The notes: a model not told the origin generated them from the letters alone. Counted from the stretch's first letter, positions 20,398-29,476 are shown. The stretch is DNA of 64,000 nt from RGIG4097 sp964637515 (GCA_964637515.1 CAZWUI010000001.1:62001-126000), one strand, 5' to 3'. Numbers and translations are program-made.

Positions 20398-20895
20398 ATG
20401 AAAGCAGGCGGATTTCTTCTCGGTAGTACGCTGACGGCGGCATTGGGCGTCGGTTGGAAAGTCGTAAAATTTCTCGCAGAATGGCTCGGGAAGGCGATTT
20501 ACTATTTCGGCTTGTACTATCCCCTGCTCTACGCAATATACGGAGTGTTGCTCTATTTCATCTTCGGGCTCAACCCCTTCGACCTGACAACAGACGGCAG
20601 ACTGTACATATTCGGTTTTGCATTGTCGGTGGTTGCGTGCGTTATACAGGCAGTGAAAAACCTGATCGTGAAACCCTACCGCAAATACTTCAAGAAGACG
20701 GATATAATCGAATATAGTGCGGATGACAAACTCTCGAAAAACGCACCCGAAGCACCGAAAATCTACAAAAGCAGGAGCAGCGACTATATAGTCTACGAAT
20801 ACGAAAACCGCTACGACTTGTACGAAGATACCGAAGACGGCGCGCGCTACGTGAAGACGGAATACAAGCAAAAAGCAAAAGGAAAAAGATGGTGA
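20398..20895 (+). CDS. Small membrane protein, unknown function
   Basis: 165 residues. Two or three hydrophobic helices occupy about residues 8-85 (LYYPLLYAIYGVLLYFIFG and IFGFALSVVACVIQAV are the clearest). The second half is hydrophilic, charged and Tyr-rich, ending in Lys-rich residues, and is probably cytoplasmic. I recognise no family. Its last seven bases overlap the start of the HGSNAT-like acyltransferase gene, so the two are probably translationally coupled and may act together. The promoter lies directly before the ATG, predicting a leaderless transcript. Confidence 0.75.
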   Translation: MKAGGFLLGSTLTAALGVGWKVVKFLAEWLGKAIYYFGLYYPLLYAIYGVLLYFIFGLNPFDLTTDGRLYIFGFALSVVACVIQAVKNLIVKPYRKYFKKTDIIEYSADDKLSKNAPEAPKIYKSRSSDYIVYEYENRYDLYEDTEDGARYVKTEYKQKAKGKRW

Positions 20896-21833
20896 CAAAC
20901 GAAAACGTTGCGAATACGGTCGAAACGACGACAGAAACTACGGACAAAACCGTAGGCATTTTGTCCTATCTCAAAACGCCTACGGCCAAAAAACGCATAT
21001 GGGAGATAGATTTTCTCCGCGGTTTTTGTATATTCCTTATGCTTTTCGACCACGCCGCACTTATGCTTGCAAGTTATTTCGGCCCGTCTTGGTACGGCGG
21101 ACGAGCGGCGATGCACGCATCCGAATTGTTCGGTGCAAAACTCTGCACTCTTTGCGAAACTTACTACTATTATAGCACACTGCGCGAGATAGGACACCCT
21201 ATCGTGCTGTTCATATTCTTCTCGATTTCGGGAATATCCTGTGCCTTTTCTCGCTCAAATTTGAAACGCGGAATACAACTTGCGGTGGTTTCACTCGTCT
21301 ACACTCTCGTCACCTACGTGCTTGACGAAACGATGTCGCTTGGTTGTTTCACGACTTTCGGGGTGTTGCACTTCTATGCGTTTTGCATAATCTTCTGGGC
21401 GCTCGCAAGCAAAATGTGCAAGGATAACGTCATCGCAAAAACCATGATTAGCGGATTTATGGTTATGCTCGTGGCGGTGCTATACTACTGTTACACTCCC
21501 CCTGCGGACACTCCCGAATGGTTATTCTTCGTGTTCAGCCCCAAAAACGCGGACGGCACTCCCGTCGGATTCTATTCCCAAAGCGCAATGTCCCCGGGAG
21601 ATTTATTCACGCTAATACCGTGGTCGGCATTCTTCTTTGCGGGCACGTTTTTGCAACCCTTCCTTTATTCGAAAAAGCGCAGCCTACTCCCCGCTCTCGA
21701 CCACAAATGGAATAGACCTATGTGTTTCATCGGACGGCACGCACTGCTCTTTTATATTCTGCACGTAGTCGTCATCGCAATCGTACTTATGCTCGTCAGT
21801 CAAATCTTCTTTGGAACGTGGGGGCTGATATAA
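20889..21833 (+). CDS. HGSNAT/DUF1624-type multi-pass membrane protein
   Basis: 314 residues with about seven to eight transmembrane helices. After a Thr-rich cytoplasmic N-terminus (1-40) comes EIDFLRGFCIFLMLFDH (about 39-55), the signature first helix of the family that includes heparan-alpha-glucosaminide N-acetyltransferase and bacterial DUF1624 proteins. A conserved His follows in the loop EIGHPIVLF. Family members transfer acyl groups across the membrane to sugar amines; whether this one modifies a wall or surface amino sugar is inference, although GH20 lies next door and glmS is in the window. The start overlaps the upstream gene by seven bases. Confidence 0.8.
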   Translation: MVTNENVANTVETTTETTDKTVGILSYLKTPTAKKRIWEIDFLRGFCIFLMLFDHAALMLASYFGPSWYGGRAAMHASELFGAKLCTLCETYYYYSTLREIGHPIVLFIFFSISGISCAFSRSNLKRGIQLAVVSLVYTLVTYVLDETMSLGCFTTFGVLHFYAFCIIFWALASKMCKDNVIAKTMISGFMVMLVAVLYYCYTPPADTPEWLFFVFSPKNADGTPVGFYSQSAMSPGDLFTLIPWSAFFFAGTFLQPFLYSKKRSLLPALDHKWNRPMCFIGRHALLFYILHVVVIAIVLMLVSQIFFGTWGLI

Positions 21834-21860
21834 AACGCATTCTTGCGAAAGCAGTTTTAA

Positions 21861-21914
21861 TGAAATACGCGACTTCCGTCGCGTGTGATATACTTGCTTT
21901 GCAAGCATGATATA
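21861..21914. repeat. Modular palindromic intergenic repeat (two hairpin units)
   Basis: Two small hairpins, ACGCGACttccGTCGCGT (21867-21884) and CTTGCtttGCAAG (21893-21905), are separated and flanked by the spacer TGATATA (21886-21892 and 21908-21914), with a variant TGAAATA at 21861. Stems differ in sequence while the spacer is kept, as in dispersed modular repeats of clostridial genomes. It lies between two convergent genes. Confidence 0.65.
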
Positions 21915-21954
21915 TGTCACATTAATGCCAATACATTCCAAACGTCGCAAATAA

Positions 21955-21985
21955 CAAAAACGCCGTTTTATGCGGCGTTTTTTGA
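21955..21985. terminator. Bidirectional intrinsic terminator
   Basis: AAAAACGCCG/CGGCGTTTTTT stem with a short ATT-type loop, and a T run on both strands. It serves the acyltransferase gene on the plus strand and the PH-domain gene on the minus strand. Confidence 0.9.
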
Positions 21986-22022
21986 TTTGTTAAGGGTTGA
22001 TTTTGAGATTTGCGGTGAAAAA

Positions 22023-22607
22023 TCAGATTTGCGTGGTGCGGTGTTTTTTGCCACCTGCGGGGACGAGTTGCAACATAAAGTTTCTTGCGTTGTCGCTCTC
22101 TTTTCTCGACACTTGACGAGTCAAACATTGCACGAATCTGCTCGGTTGCGTGATGCCTTTGATGAGCACCGGATCGGATGCGTCGGTGTAGATTTCAACC
22201 GTGCCGTATCCAAACAATCTTTCCATAAATCTTTGGTTGTATTTCACGCCCTTGATTTGTTCGAGCGGCATTTGCGCTTCAAACACGCCCATGCGTTTGT
22301 TGAGCATTCTCACCACAAATTTTTTGTCGGTGATGATAGCCTCTTTCTCGTATCTGAAAATACTCTCGATGACGAGCACCGCAAACACAAATGCGCCTGC
22401 GCCTATCATTGCGTATTTCAAAACGGTTTCCGAGAGAATCGTTTTGCCAAGAAAGCCGTTTATCTCGTCCGTGAAAATCCAAAGCACCGCGATGATTCCG
22501 CCGAGAATTGCGGCAAGCAAAATTTCATGCCAAAAAACCCAGCAACTGAATTTTGCCTTTGCAACTATACGTTCGGATTTTGAGTAGGTTTTTTCGAGAG
22601 TTCTCAT
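22023..22607 (-). CDS. PH-domain (bPH2/YdbS-like) membrane protein
   Basis: 194 residues. Two transmembrane helices (about 28-48 and 62-82) are followed by a bacterial PH-like domain: FRYEKEAIITDKKFVVRM, MPLEQIKGVKY and a C-terminal strand FGYGTVEIYTDASD. This layout matches the bPH2/YdbS family of membrane-anchored pleckstrin-like proteins, whose biochemical role is mostly unknown; some affect resistance to antimicrobial compounds. The C-terminal 35 residues are basic and Ser-rich. The transcript is predicted leaderless: the -10 box lies six bases before the ATG, and the -35 box overlaps the stop codon of the upstream GH127-like gene. Confidence 0.8.
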   Translation of the reverse strand: MRTLEKTYSKSERIVAKAKFSCWVFWHEILLAAILGGIIAVLWIFTDEINGFLGKTILSETVLKYAMIGAGAFVFAVLVIESIFRYEKEAIITDKKFVVRMLNKRMGVFEAQMPLEQIKGVKYNQRFMERLFGYGTVEIYTDASDPVLIKGITQPSRFVQCLTRQVSRKESDNARNFMLQLVPAGGKKHRTTQI

Positions 22608-22613
22608 ATTCTT

Positions 22614-22642
22614 ATTCTAAATCCTATCTCTGCGATTGTCAA
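22614..22642 (-). promoter_or_regulatory. Promoter, leaderless type
   Basis: Minus strand: TTGACA (22637-22642), 17 bases, TAGAAT (22614-22619), then AAGAAT and the ATG at 22607. Full-consensus -35 and one mismatch in the -10. The -35 box overlaps the stop codon of the upstream gene at 22639. Confidence 0.75.
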
Positions 22643-24588
22643 CCTTTGTAGCAAGGCGGAAATTGGCACATTCTGACCGAAGTGCATCCAAACGGCACGA
22701 AAGTGCGCTCGATGCTCTCTTCGGAGAAAGACGGTTTTCTGGGTATCGAGCAGTTTCCGGACGTGTCGAAATCCCAATTCGTCACGTTTTTGCACCTGAC
22801 TTTGATTTCAAACGGCGGTCTTTCGTGGTCGTAGGGGATTGCGCCTATATCGTTCACGAAAGTCTGCTCATTGTCGTAAAGGCGTCTGACTCCGTCTGCG
22901 GAGCGTTTGTCCACGACGGGTGTGAAATTCCAACGTTTTGCGAAATTTACGTAGTAGATATGTCTGTCCATACTCACTCTCGTTTCGCTTGCGATCTTCG
23001 ATGCAAGAAGAACGTTGCCCTTGTACATTGAGAGCGTACCGTCCTTATTTTCGAGCACCGAAAGGGGTATGTCGAGTTTGAGCATAAACGTACTGCCCGT
23101 TTTCAAAACGCACTTGACGGATATGACGTCGTCACCGCTTGCGACGACCTGACCGCCCGATATGAGTTGCATAGTCGTATGGGCGGGCACTCTGAAATTG
23201 ATTTTGATTTCCGGATCGCCGTCCGCCTGTTCGACTTTGAAAACTATCGCATTGCGGAAAGGATAGGCAGTGTCTTCTTTTATCCTTATTCTGCTCCCCG
23301 AGACGACCGTATCAATCGTGCAAGGCGCATAAGTCAAGAAATTGAGCTCCTTATCTCTGGTCATACAAATGGACTTGATGAAAAGCGGATATGCGGAAAT
23401 GAATGAAATTGCGCCCCTTGACAACAGTCCGCCGAAGTAGGCGTTGCCGTATTCGCATTCTTTGAGATTTTCTTTCATCTCTACGGACGCTTCGAGTTGG
23501 TTGGGGACTGCTATATCCTGCACCGCTCTGACGTCGTCGAAAGCGGAAGCGGGGATAAGGTTAAAGACGATTTTTTCAATCAAATCCGCGACTGTGAAAT
23601 CACCGGTTTCCGCCAAGACTTCCACGAGCGACTCAACCGTTTCGACGGCAGATTCGACGTCGATACCGCGAGTCGGGGAAGTGCCTGCAAGACGGAAATC
23701 TGCAGAAAACGCACCCGTTGCGTTGCCGTGATACCTTTCGAGTGCGGAAATCATCTTGATAGAGAGATTTCTAAGCTCCGCATCCCCTATAAATCTGCCG
23801 TAAGTGCAAGGGTATTTTATTGCTTTTGCAATGCTCACACCGCTTGTTTCGACCGCCACTTGATGCGCACGTTTCTTCCATTCCGAGTTTGCCTTGTCCA
23901 CGGACAAGGATTTGACGGAATCCGACGACGGATTCTCGTATTCTTCGATTTTTTTGCGCAACTTTTTGAGATGCAAGGTGTTTAGGTATCTTCCCGACGG
24001 GTGTTTGTAGCGGAATTTCACCGCAAGTTTGAACCAATCGTTGCTTGCATCTCTCAACTTCTCGCCAAGGTCGTGCAACCATTCGCTATCCGTTTCCTTG
24101 AAAACGGCTTCGATTGCGGGGATTTCTTCGAGAAGTCTTGCGCGGGACTGATACCAACAAGGAGTCACCGAAAAGGTGTTGAACTGACTCTTGAAAAATT
24201 TCCGTAGGAAATTGAGCGCGCGTTCGTCACCCGTCAGCTCGAAGTAGGACAAAACCGTTTTCACCGCTTCGATTTTCGGTGAGATGAATTTGCCTTCGGG
24301 GCCGAAGTTTCCGCCTTCGTTTGCGCTTGCGAAAATAGGAGCAACGTAGCTTTCCGCTTTTTCGAGCAAAACCCTGTCCCCCGTCACGCCCGCAAGCAAA
24401 ATCAGTCCACGCACGTATCGCGGAAATGCTTCGCCGTTCGTCCAAGCGCCGTCCGTCAACAATCCGTCCGTACCGCCAAGTCGCTTTTGCAAGTCGTTCG
24501 CAAGGCGGAGTTGGCTATATAACCAACCGTCCGGGCGTATCGACCCGATGGGGAGCGTATTCATTTTTTGAACAATGAGTTTTGCCAA
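22639..24588 (-). CDS. GH127-like (DUF1680) glycoside hydrolase
   Basis: About 649 residues. I place the start at a TTG (24588), which follows AAGAGG with six-base spacing; a GTG at 24621 has no such site, and ATG 24561 would also be possible. The N-terminal helical region (SIRPDGWLYSQLRLANDLQ, WTNGEAFPRYVRGLILLAG) and C-terminal beta domain (FRNAIVFKVEQ, KINFRVPAHTTMQL) match DUF1680, whose characterised members are beta-L-arabinofuranosidases using a Zn-bound Cys nucleophile. A CEYGNAYFGG segment (about residue 400) occupies the region where the family's metal/nucleophile residues lie, but a canonical Cys-Cys pair is not evident, so the reaction is uncertain. No signal peptide. Confidence 0.72.
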   Translation of the reverse strand: MAKLIVQKMNTLPIGSIRPDGWLYSQLRLANDLQKRLGGTDGLLTDGAWTNGEAFPRYVRGLILLAGVTGDRVLLEKAESYVAPIFASANEGGNFGPEGKFISPKIEAVKTVLSYFELTGDERALNFLRKFFKSQFNTFSVTPCWYQSRARLLEEIPAIEAVFKETDSEWLHDLGEKLRDASNDWFKLAVKFRYKHPSGRYLNTLHLKKLRKKIEEYENPSSDSVKSLSVDKANSEWKKRAHQVAVETSGVSIAKAIKYPCTYGRFIGDAELRNLSIKMISALERYHGNATGAFSADFRLAGTSPTRGIDVESAVETVESLVEVLAETGDFTVADLIEKIVFNLIPASAFDDVRAVQDIAVPNQLEASVEMKENLKECEYGNAYFGGLLSRGAISFISAYPLFIKSICMTRDKELNFLTYAPCTIDTVVSGSRIRIKEDTAYPFRNAIVFKVEQADGDPEIKINFRVPAHTTMQLISGGQVVASGDDVISVKCVLKTGSTFMLKLDIPLSVLENKDGTLSMYKGNVLLASKIASETRVSMDRHIYYVNFAKRWNFTPVVDKRSADGVRRLYDNEQTFVNDIGAIPYDHERPPFEIKVRCKNVTNWDFDTSGNCSIPRKPSFSEESIERTFVPFGCTSVRMCQFPPCYKG

Positions 24589-24708
24589 ATCGTACCTCTT
24601 CCGTCGTGCGCACTCGCGCACGCTTGTATAATAAATCTATCACACAAAATTGACAAATGCAAGAGTATGAATTAAACTTTAGAAAACAATGAATTTTCGG
24701 AGGCAATA

Positions 24709-25929
24709 ATGAAGTATGCGTTAGTGTTGGGCGACGGTATGGCGGATTACCCCATAGACGCCCTCGGCGGAAAGACTCCGCTTGCGGTCGCAAACAAGCC
24801 TTATATGAATACGTTGGCAAAGTCGGGCAAAGTCGGAATGGTGAAGACGGTCCCCGACGGAATGAAACCGGGAAGCGACGTCGCAAATCTCGGCGCTCTC
24901 GGCTACGACGCAAGAAAATGCTATACGGGGCGCAGTCCGCTCGAAGCGTTGTCGATCGGCATAGACCTTGCCGACGACGACCTTGCAATCCGAACGAATC
25001 TCGTGACGTTGTCCGACGACGAGCCGTTTGAAAGCAAAGTTATGCTCGACTACTCGGCGGGAGAAATCACGACGGAAGAAAGCACCGAACTAATCAATTT
25101 CATCGGCGAAAAACTTGGAAGCGAACTTGTGAAATTCTATCCGGGCGTTAGTTATCGTCATTGCCTTATCGTGTCGAAATTCTCACCCGAAAACGCAAGC
25201 AAAATCACTTTCACACCGCCCCACGACATAAGCGGAAAAGTCATCGGAAACTATCTGCCGACGGGGCTTATGAGTGAAAAATTCGAAGACCTTATGCGCC
25301 GCTCAAACGAACTGCTCACAAATCATCCGATAAACCAAAAACGCATTTTATCCGGCAAAAAACCTGCAAACAACCTATGGTTTTGGGGACAAGGCACAAA
25401 ACCTGTGCTTGAAAACTTCAAGGGAAAATACGGCAAAAACGGCGGCATGATTTCGGCGGTCGATCTGCTCAAAGGCATTGCGATAGGATCGGGAATGACA
25501 AGCGTTGACGTCGTCGGTGCGACAGGCACTCTCGACTCGAATTTCGACGGAAAAGCGCAAGCTGCAATCGATCTTTTCAAGAAGGGTACGGACTTTGTTT
25601 TCATTCATCTCGAAGCACCCGACGAATGCGGTCATCAAGGTGATTTGCAAGGCAAAATCAAGGCTATCGAAACAATCGACGAAAAGATTTTGAAACCCGT
25701 CTACGACTATTTGAAAGATAGCGGAGAGGACTTTGCAATTCTCGTGATGCCCGACCACCGCACCCCCCTTGCTATTCGCACACACTCATCTGAGCCTGTG
25801 CCATTCCTTATGTATTCTTCGATGAGCAACCTTGGCGGAGCGGACGGATATGATGAATTTGTTGCCGAAAACGGCGACTACTTCCCTTCCCCGGACCTAC
25901 TTTTGAACGAACTGTTTTCGCGCAACTGA
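24709..25929 (+). CDS. ApgM-type phosphoglycerate mutase / proposed homoserine kinase
   Basis: 406 residues, ATG preceded by GGAGG. It belongs to the alkaline-phosphatase superfamily: metal-binding LGDGMADYP (7-15), PGSDVANLGALGYD with the likely catalytic Ser (about 54-67), and the C-terminal metal sites HLEAPDECGHQGD and VMPDHRTP. The archaeal-type cofactor-independent mutase interconverts 2- and 3-phosphoglycerate. A bacterial branch of the same family has instead been proposed to be an alternative homoserine kinase, and this sequence (LGGKTPLAVANKP) resembles that branch. I cannot choose between the two without a family tree and knowledge of whether gpmI and thrB occur elsewhere. Monocistronic, with a bidirectional terminator after it. 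Confidence 0.88.
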   Translation: MKYALVLGDGMADYPIDALGGKTPLAVANKPYMNTLAKSGKVGMVKTVPDGMKPGSDVANLGALGYDARKCYTGRSPLEALSIGIDLADDDLAIRTNLVTLSDDEPFESKVMLDYSAGEITTEESTELINFIGEKLGSELVKFYPGVSYRHCLIVSKFSPENASKITFTPPHDISGKVIGNYLPTGLMSEKFEDLMRRSNELLTNHPINQKRILSGKKPANNLWFWGQGTKPVLENFKGKYGKNGGMISAVDLLKGIAIGSGMTSVDVVGATGTLDSNFDGKAQAAIDLFKKGTDFVFIHLEAPDECGHQGDLQGKIKAIETIDEKILKPVYDYLKDSGEDFAILVMPDHRTPLAIRTHSSEPVPFLMYSSMSNLGGADGYDEFVAENGDYFPSPDLLLNELFSRN

Positions 25930-25941
25930 TACCTACAAACG

Positions 25942-25973
25942 AAAAAACGGAGTGCGTTTGCACTCCGTTTTTG
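25942..25973. terminator. Bidirectional intrinsic terminator
   Basis: AACGGAGTGC/GCACTCCGTT stem with GTTT loop, A run before and T run after. It separates the convergent ApgM-type gene and the membrane-protein gene. Confidence 0.92.
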
Positions 25974-25992
25974 TTCTATTTGAAAAATCTTT

Positions 25993-26703
25993 TTACTCTG
26001 TTTTTTCGTTTTTGACGGTTTCACCGTCGGGAGTTTTGTCTTCTGCGGTTTTGTTCTCTTGATTTGCGCTTGCCTTTTCGTGAGCGTATAGATGAGTGGT
26101 GGGCGCATCCGTTTCGGTGTGATAGATTTTCGACAAAACTTTCGCTCTGAATTTGTCGTTTTTGCTCTTGCCGTTGACGAACGTCACCGCTTGCACGACC
26201 ATATTTTTGCCCCTACGTTTCATCACTGCTTTCATCACGATGAGTGCGATTTGGATTGCAAGTTGGACGATTGCGACAATCAGATAGACCACGACGATTG
26301 CGATTTCTTTCGCGCCCTCAAGACCGCCTTGCCTTGCGATACCCGTCATGGAAACGATTGTGATGACAAGGAAAAGAATGTTGACGAGATATTTGAATAT
26401 TTTTATGCCCTTTTTGTAAATTCCGAGCGCTTTTCGACCGCCTTTTGCGTCGCGATTGTTGATTGCGATTGCGATAATCACGATGAAAACCACCACCCAC
26501 ACGACGAGAAGCACGACGAGCGCAACGCTAAATTCAGACGGCACCCACTTGCGCGATATGAAAAATATCACCATAGCAATGGTGTAAATCACGCTTATAA
26601 CCGACCAGACGAAGCCGAAATTTTCCGTCACTTTTTGGGGGCGGTAGACCTTCGTAACTTCGAGAGCGTCTGCGGGTTGAGTTTTATCCTTTTGCTTTTT
26701 CAT
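25993..26703 (-). CDS. Four-helix membrane protein, unknown function
   Basis: 236 residues. Four hydrophobic helices are visible: FVWSVISVIYTIAMVIFFIS, VALVVLLVVWVVVFIVIIAI, FKYLVNILFLVITIVSM and IAIVVVYLIVAIVQLAIQIA. The N-terminus is charged, and the C-terminal 70 residues are soluble, ending in an Asn/Lys/Glu-rich tail (AEDKTPDGETVKNEKTE). I recognise no family. The start lies inside the 3-prime end of the upstream acyltransferase gene (20-base overlap), so translation is probably coupled and the product may help that enzyme at the membrane. Confidence 0.72.
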   Translation of the reverse strand: MKKQKDKTQPADALEVTKVYRPQKVTENFGFVWSVISVIYTIAMVIFFISRKWVPSEFSVALVVLLVVWVVVFIVIIAIAINNRDAKGGRKALGIYKKGIKIFKYLVNILFLVITIVSMTGIARQGGLEGAKEIAIVVVYLIVAIVQLAIQIALIVMKAVMKRRGKNMVVQAVTFVNGKSKNDKFRAKVLSKIYHTETDAPTTHLYAHEKASANQENKTAEDKTPDGETVKNEKTE

Positions 26704-27979
26704 ACTCTATCAACTCGTCGATATTTTTCTCAAGAATATCGAAAAATTTATTGATGATTTTGTCGTCGTCTTCGTTTCCGCAGATTGCAATTGAAAACGT
26801 CACTGCATTTTCAAACGTTATCAATGCAAGTTGCATATACGGTTTGCTTTTGATTGCGCCCGTATACCAACCGTCGTAGGGAAGAAAATTTCCCATGCGA
26901 TATTGCTCGGGTTTTATAGAGCCGATATTGCTCATGCCGATATACGGATTCGTATACCCTATCTTTATTGCGGTTTCGCTCAAAAAATGCGGAAGAATGG
27001 TGTAGGCAAGATTGAGAAGGGGTATGCCGTAGAGCCCCAAAAACTTGTCAGTCTTGTTGTCTTTCATCGCAAGAGCGACTTTCATCAAAGTTTCTTCGAC
27101 GTCCTTGCCCACTCCGTCAACCGTGCAAGACATAAACCCCGTATGGTTGGTGAGTCCTGTTTCCGCACCGCCGTTTTTCATATGACGACGAAGGTCAACC
27201 ATGCTTTGTACGGTGAGAGAATCTCCGTCTGTCAAGCCTATGATTTCGTAGAGAGAGCGGAAATAGACGGCAAGCATAACGTCATTCAAGGTGTATCCCA
27301 TACGCTTGCCCGCCATGCGAAGTGCACCGAATTTTTCACCGTCAATCTTTCGTCTTATCACCCTATTGCAATCTCCGTCACGTTTTTCGGTGAGCGGGAA
27401 AAGGTGCTTGCATTTGACTGCGCTAACGTTCTTAAAAAGTCCCCTTGCGGTCTTTTCGTCCTCGTCGCTCATTGACGAATAAACCATAGCATAATCACGA
27501 GAACCGTGTTTTATCTGCAAGTTTTGGTCGCCTAAAGTCAGTTTTGTGTAATTTGCGCACAAAGTCGTGACGAAGTATTTGAAATCCCCGCCGTCAAAAC
27601 ACATATGGTTCGACACCATAACGAAAGCGGTCTTGTCGCCGTGATAGAAGAGTGCGATTTGCACTTGCACGTTCTTCTCGATAGGTATCCTTTGCGTGAC
27701 GAATTTTTCGACTGCGCCATCAAGGTCGTCCACGTCTTTTGCGGTCAACACGTCCCATACGTCGAAGTCCACCGTCGTCCAATACGGTTTGATCGGATTG
27801 TTGTGATATAGGCTGTGCAGGACGGGCACATTGTCAAGCTGAAAGCGCAGGGCTTTTGCAAACAAGTCCTTGTCGATACGACCGTCGAAATACAAGACGC
27901 AGTGCATCATCCTGTCATAGTAGTTGCGGAAAAGATATTGCGTTTTGTCCCAGAGTTCCGCCTTGAGTTTGTTCTTCAT
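26684..27979 (-). CDS. Stand-alone HxxxD acyltransferase (condensation-like), copy 1
   Basis: 431 residues; the ATG at 27979 follows AGGTG and is preferred over an extension 12 codons upstream. The catalytic motif NHMCFDGGD gives HxxxD at residues 125-129, as in the chloramphenicol acetyltransferase/condensation/PapA/wax-ester-synthase superfamily, where His deprotonates the acceptor. A second conserved segment, IGMSNIGS near residue 355, lies where that superfamily carries its structural DFGWG-like motif. No carrier-protein or adenylation domain is nearby, so it probably uses acyl-CoA or acyl-ACP with an alcohol or amine acceptor. It is a close paralogue of the next gene upstream and is coupled to the membrane-protein gene downstream. 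Confidence 0.82.
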   Translation of the reverse strand: MKNKLKAELWDKTQYLFRNYYDRMMHCVLYFDGRIDKDLFAKALRFQLDNVPVLHSLYHNNPIKPYWTTVDFDVWDVLTAKDVDDLDGAVEKFVTQRIPIEKNVQVQIALFYHGDKTAFVMVSNHMCFDGGDFKYFVTTLCANYTKLTLGDQNLQIKHGSRDYAMVYSSMSDEDEKTARGLFKNVSAVKCKHLFPLTEKRDGDCNRVIRRKIDGEKFGALRMAGKRMGYTLNDVMLAVYFRSLYEIIGLTDGDSLTVQSMVDLRRHMKNGGAETGLTNHTGFMSCTVDGVGKDVEETLMKVALAMKDNKTDKFLGLYGIPLLNLAYTILPHFLSETAIKIGYTNPYIGMSNIGSIKPEQYRMGNFLPYDGWYTGAIKSKPYMQLALITFENAVTFSIAICGNEDDDKIINKFFDILEKNIDELIEYEKAKG

Positions 27980-28074
27980 ATATACACCTGAAAACTTATT
28001 TCCGTTAGCAATCAAATTTTAGCATAGCAACCGCATTTCGGCAAACAAAAATTGCACGCTTTGCGAGAGTAAAG

Positions 28075-28100
28075 AAAAAAGCCCTCTTTCGAGGGCGTTT
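28075..28100 (-). terminator. Intrinsic terminator after acyltransferase copy 2
   Basis: Minus strand GCCCTC-gaaa-GAGGGC stem followed by TTTTTTC, 12 bases after the stop at 28112. It suggests that the two paralogous acyltransferase genes are separate transcription units or partly uncoupled. Confidence 0.85.
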
Positions 28101-28111
28101 TCCCACTGATA

Positions 28112-29413
28112 TTATTCGGATATTCTGCTTTCGTTGAGAGCGATGAAATCGTCCACGTTTTTGATGAGTATGTCGAAAAACTCGTTGACTTTCTCTTCGT
28201 CTCGGTCGTTGCCCCTGATTGCGACCGTCATCGTCACTTCACCGTATAAGGTCGTGAGTGCAAGTTGCATATAGGGTTTATATTTGACCGCGCCCGTCAT
28301 GAATCCGTCCACTATGTTGCAATCGCCCATTTTCAATGCGCCGTCGTCGAGAAGTCCGATATTGCTCATGCCGATAAGGGGATTGAGATAACCGATTTTG
28401 ATTGCGGTTTCGCTGATGATATAGGGAAATATCGCATATGCAAGTTTGAGCAAAGGCAAACTGTATAATCCCATATACGGATCTTTTTTGGATTTGCGGA
28501 CGGAGCGCAAGACTTCGACGAGAGTGTCGTTGATTGTCGCGCCCTTTTTCTCGGTGGAACACTGCATAAATCCGGTGTGATTGGTGAGTCCGGTTTCCGC
28601 ACCGCCCCCAACGATATGACGGCGCAAGTCAACCATGCAAGGAATGGTCAGAGTTTCATCGTCCTTGAACATACCGATTTCGTAGAGAGAGCGGATATAG
28701 AAAGCAAGCATCATATCGTTGACGGTGACGTCGAGTGCTTTGCCGATTTTTCTGACCTTTGCAAACTTATCTCTCGTGATCTTGCGACGGACTATTCTCG
28801 TGACGTCGTCGCTTGACGGCTCGGTGAGAGGGAAGAAATGTTCGTCCTTGACTTGACTGATATTTTTGTAGAGTTTTTTGGCGGTTTCTAGTTCTTCGCC
28901 GGTGAGCTTTGAATAGACCGCGTCGTAACTACGGCTACCCGTCTTGATTGACAAACTTCTATCCCCCGCGATCAACTTGTTGTAGTTTTCGGCAAGTTTC
29001 TTCATGAAGTATTTCAAGTCCCCGCCGTCGCAACACATATGATTGATGATGATTGCGATAGTGTCCTTTCCGCCCGAGTGGAAGAGGGCAAAACGAAGTT
29101 GCACGTTGCTGTCAACCGGTATGCTTTGGCAGATGAATGCGTTTATATCTTTTTCAAGGTCGTCGCTGTCCTTTTCGAGAAAGAAGTCGTTCAAGGAATA
29201 GTCTTCGACGGTCCAGTACGGCTCGACCGCATTGCCGTGGAAAGCACTGTGCAAGACGGGTTCTTTTTCGAGCGTCCAGATGAGGACTTGTTTCAAAGCG
29301 GACACGTTCAAAGCGCCGTCGTAATACTGCACGCAGTGCACCATTCTATCGTAGTAATTGCGGAATAGATATTGCATCTTGTCCCAAAGTTCTGCTTTCA
29401 ATATTTTTTCCAT
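28112..29413 (-). CDS. Stand-alone HxxxD acyltransferase (condensation-like), copy 2
   Basis: 433 residues, ATG after AGGTGTG. It is colinear with copy 1 over its whole length and clearly paralogous: both begin with KAELWDK..QYLFRNYYDRM, carry NHMC(F/C)DGGD with HxxxD at residues 125-129, share GGAETGLTNHTGFM, and share SETAIKIGY and GMSNIG. Catalytic His125 and Asp129 are present, so both copies should be active. Divergence is spread along the protein, which suggests an old duplication and different acceptor or acyl preferences. The substrate is unknown; complex lipid or polyketide-like ester formation is a possibility from the superfamily only. Confidence 0.82.
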   Translation of the reverse strand: MEKILKAELWDKMQYLFRNYYDRMVHCVQYYDGALNVSALKQVLIWTLEKEPVLHSAFHGNAVEPYWTVEDYSLNDFFLEKDSDDLEKDINAFICQSIPVDSNVQLRFALFHSGGKDTIAIIINHMCCDGGDLKYFMKKLAENYNKLIAGDRSLSIKTGSRSYDAVYSKLTGEELETAKKLYKNISQVKDEHFFPLTEPSSDDVTRIVRRKITRDKFAKVRKIGKALDVTVNDMMLAFYIRSLYEIGMFKDDETLTIPCMVDLRRHIVGGGAETGLTNHTGFMQCSTEKKGATINDTLVEVLRSVRKSKKDPYMGLYSLPLLKLAYAIFPYIISETAIKIGYLNPLIGMSNIGLLDDGALKMGDCNIVDGFMTGAVKYKPYMQLALTTLYGEVTMTVAIRGNDRDEEKVNEFFDILIKNVDDFIALNESRISE

Positions 29414-29476
29414 AACACACCTTTAACGTTGCGTTTTGCACGCTTAAACTATAAGTTTTGCGATTTCAGTCGACGA

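Noticed and set aside
20276..20536. 87-codon N-terminal extension of the GH20 gene
   Set aside because: It lacks homologous character and overlaps the divergent gene and promoter; GAGGTG precedes the ATG at 20275.
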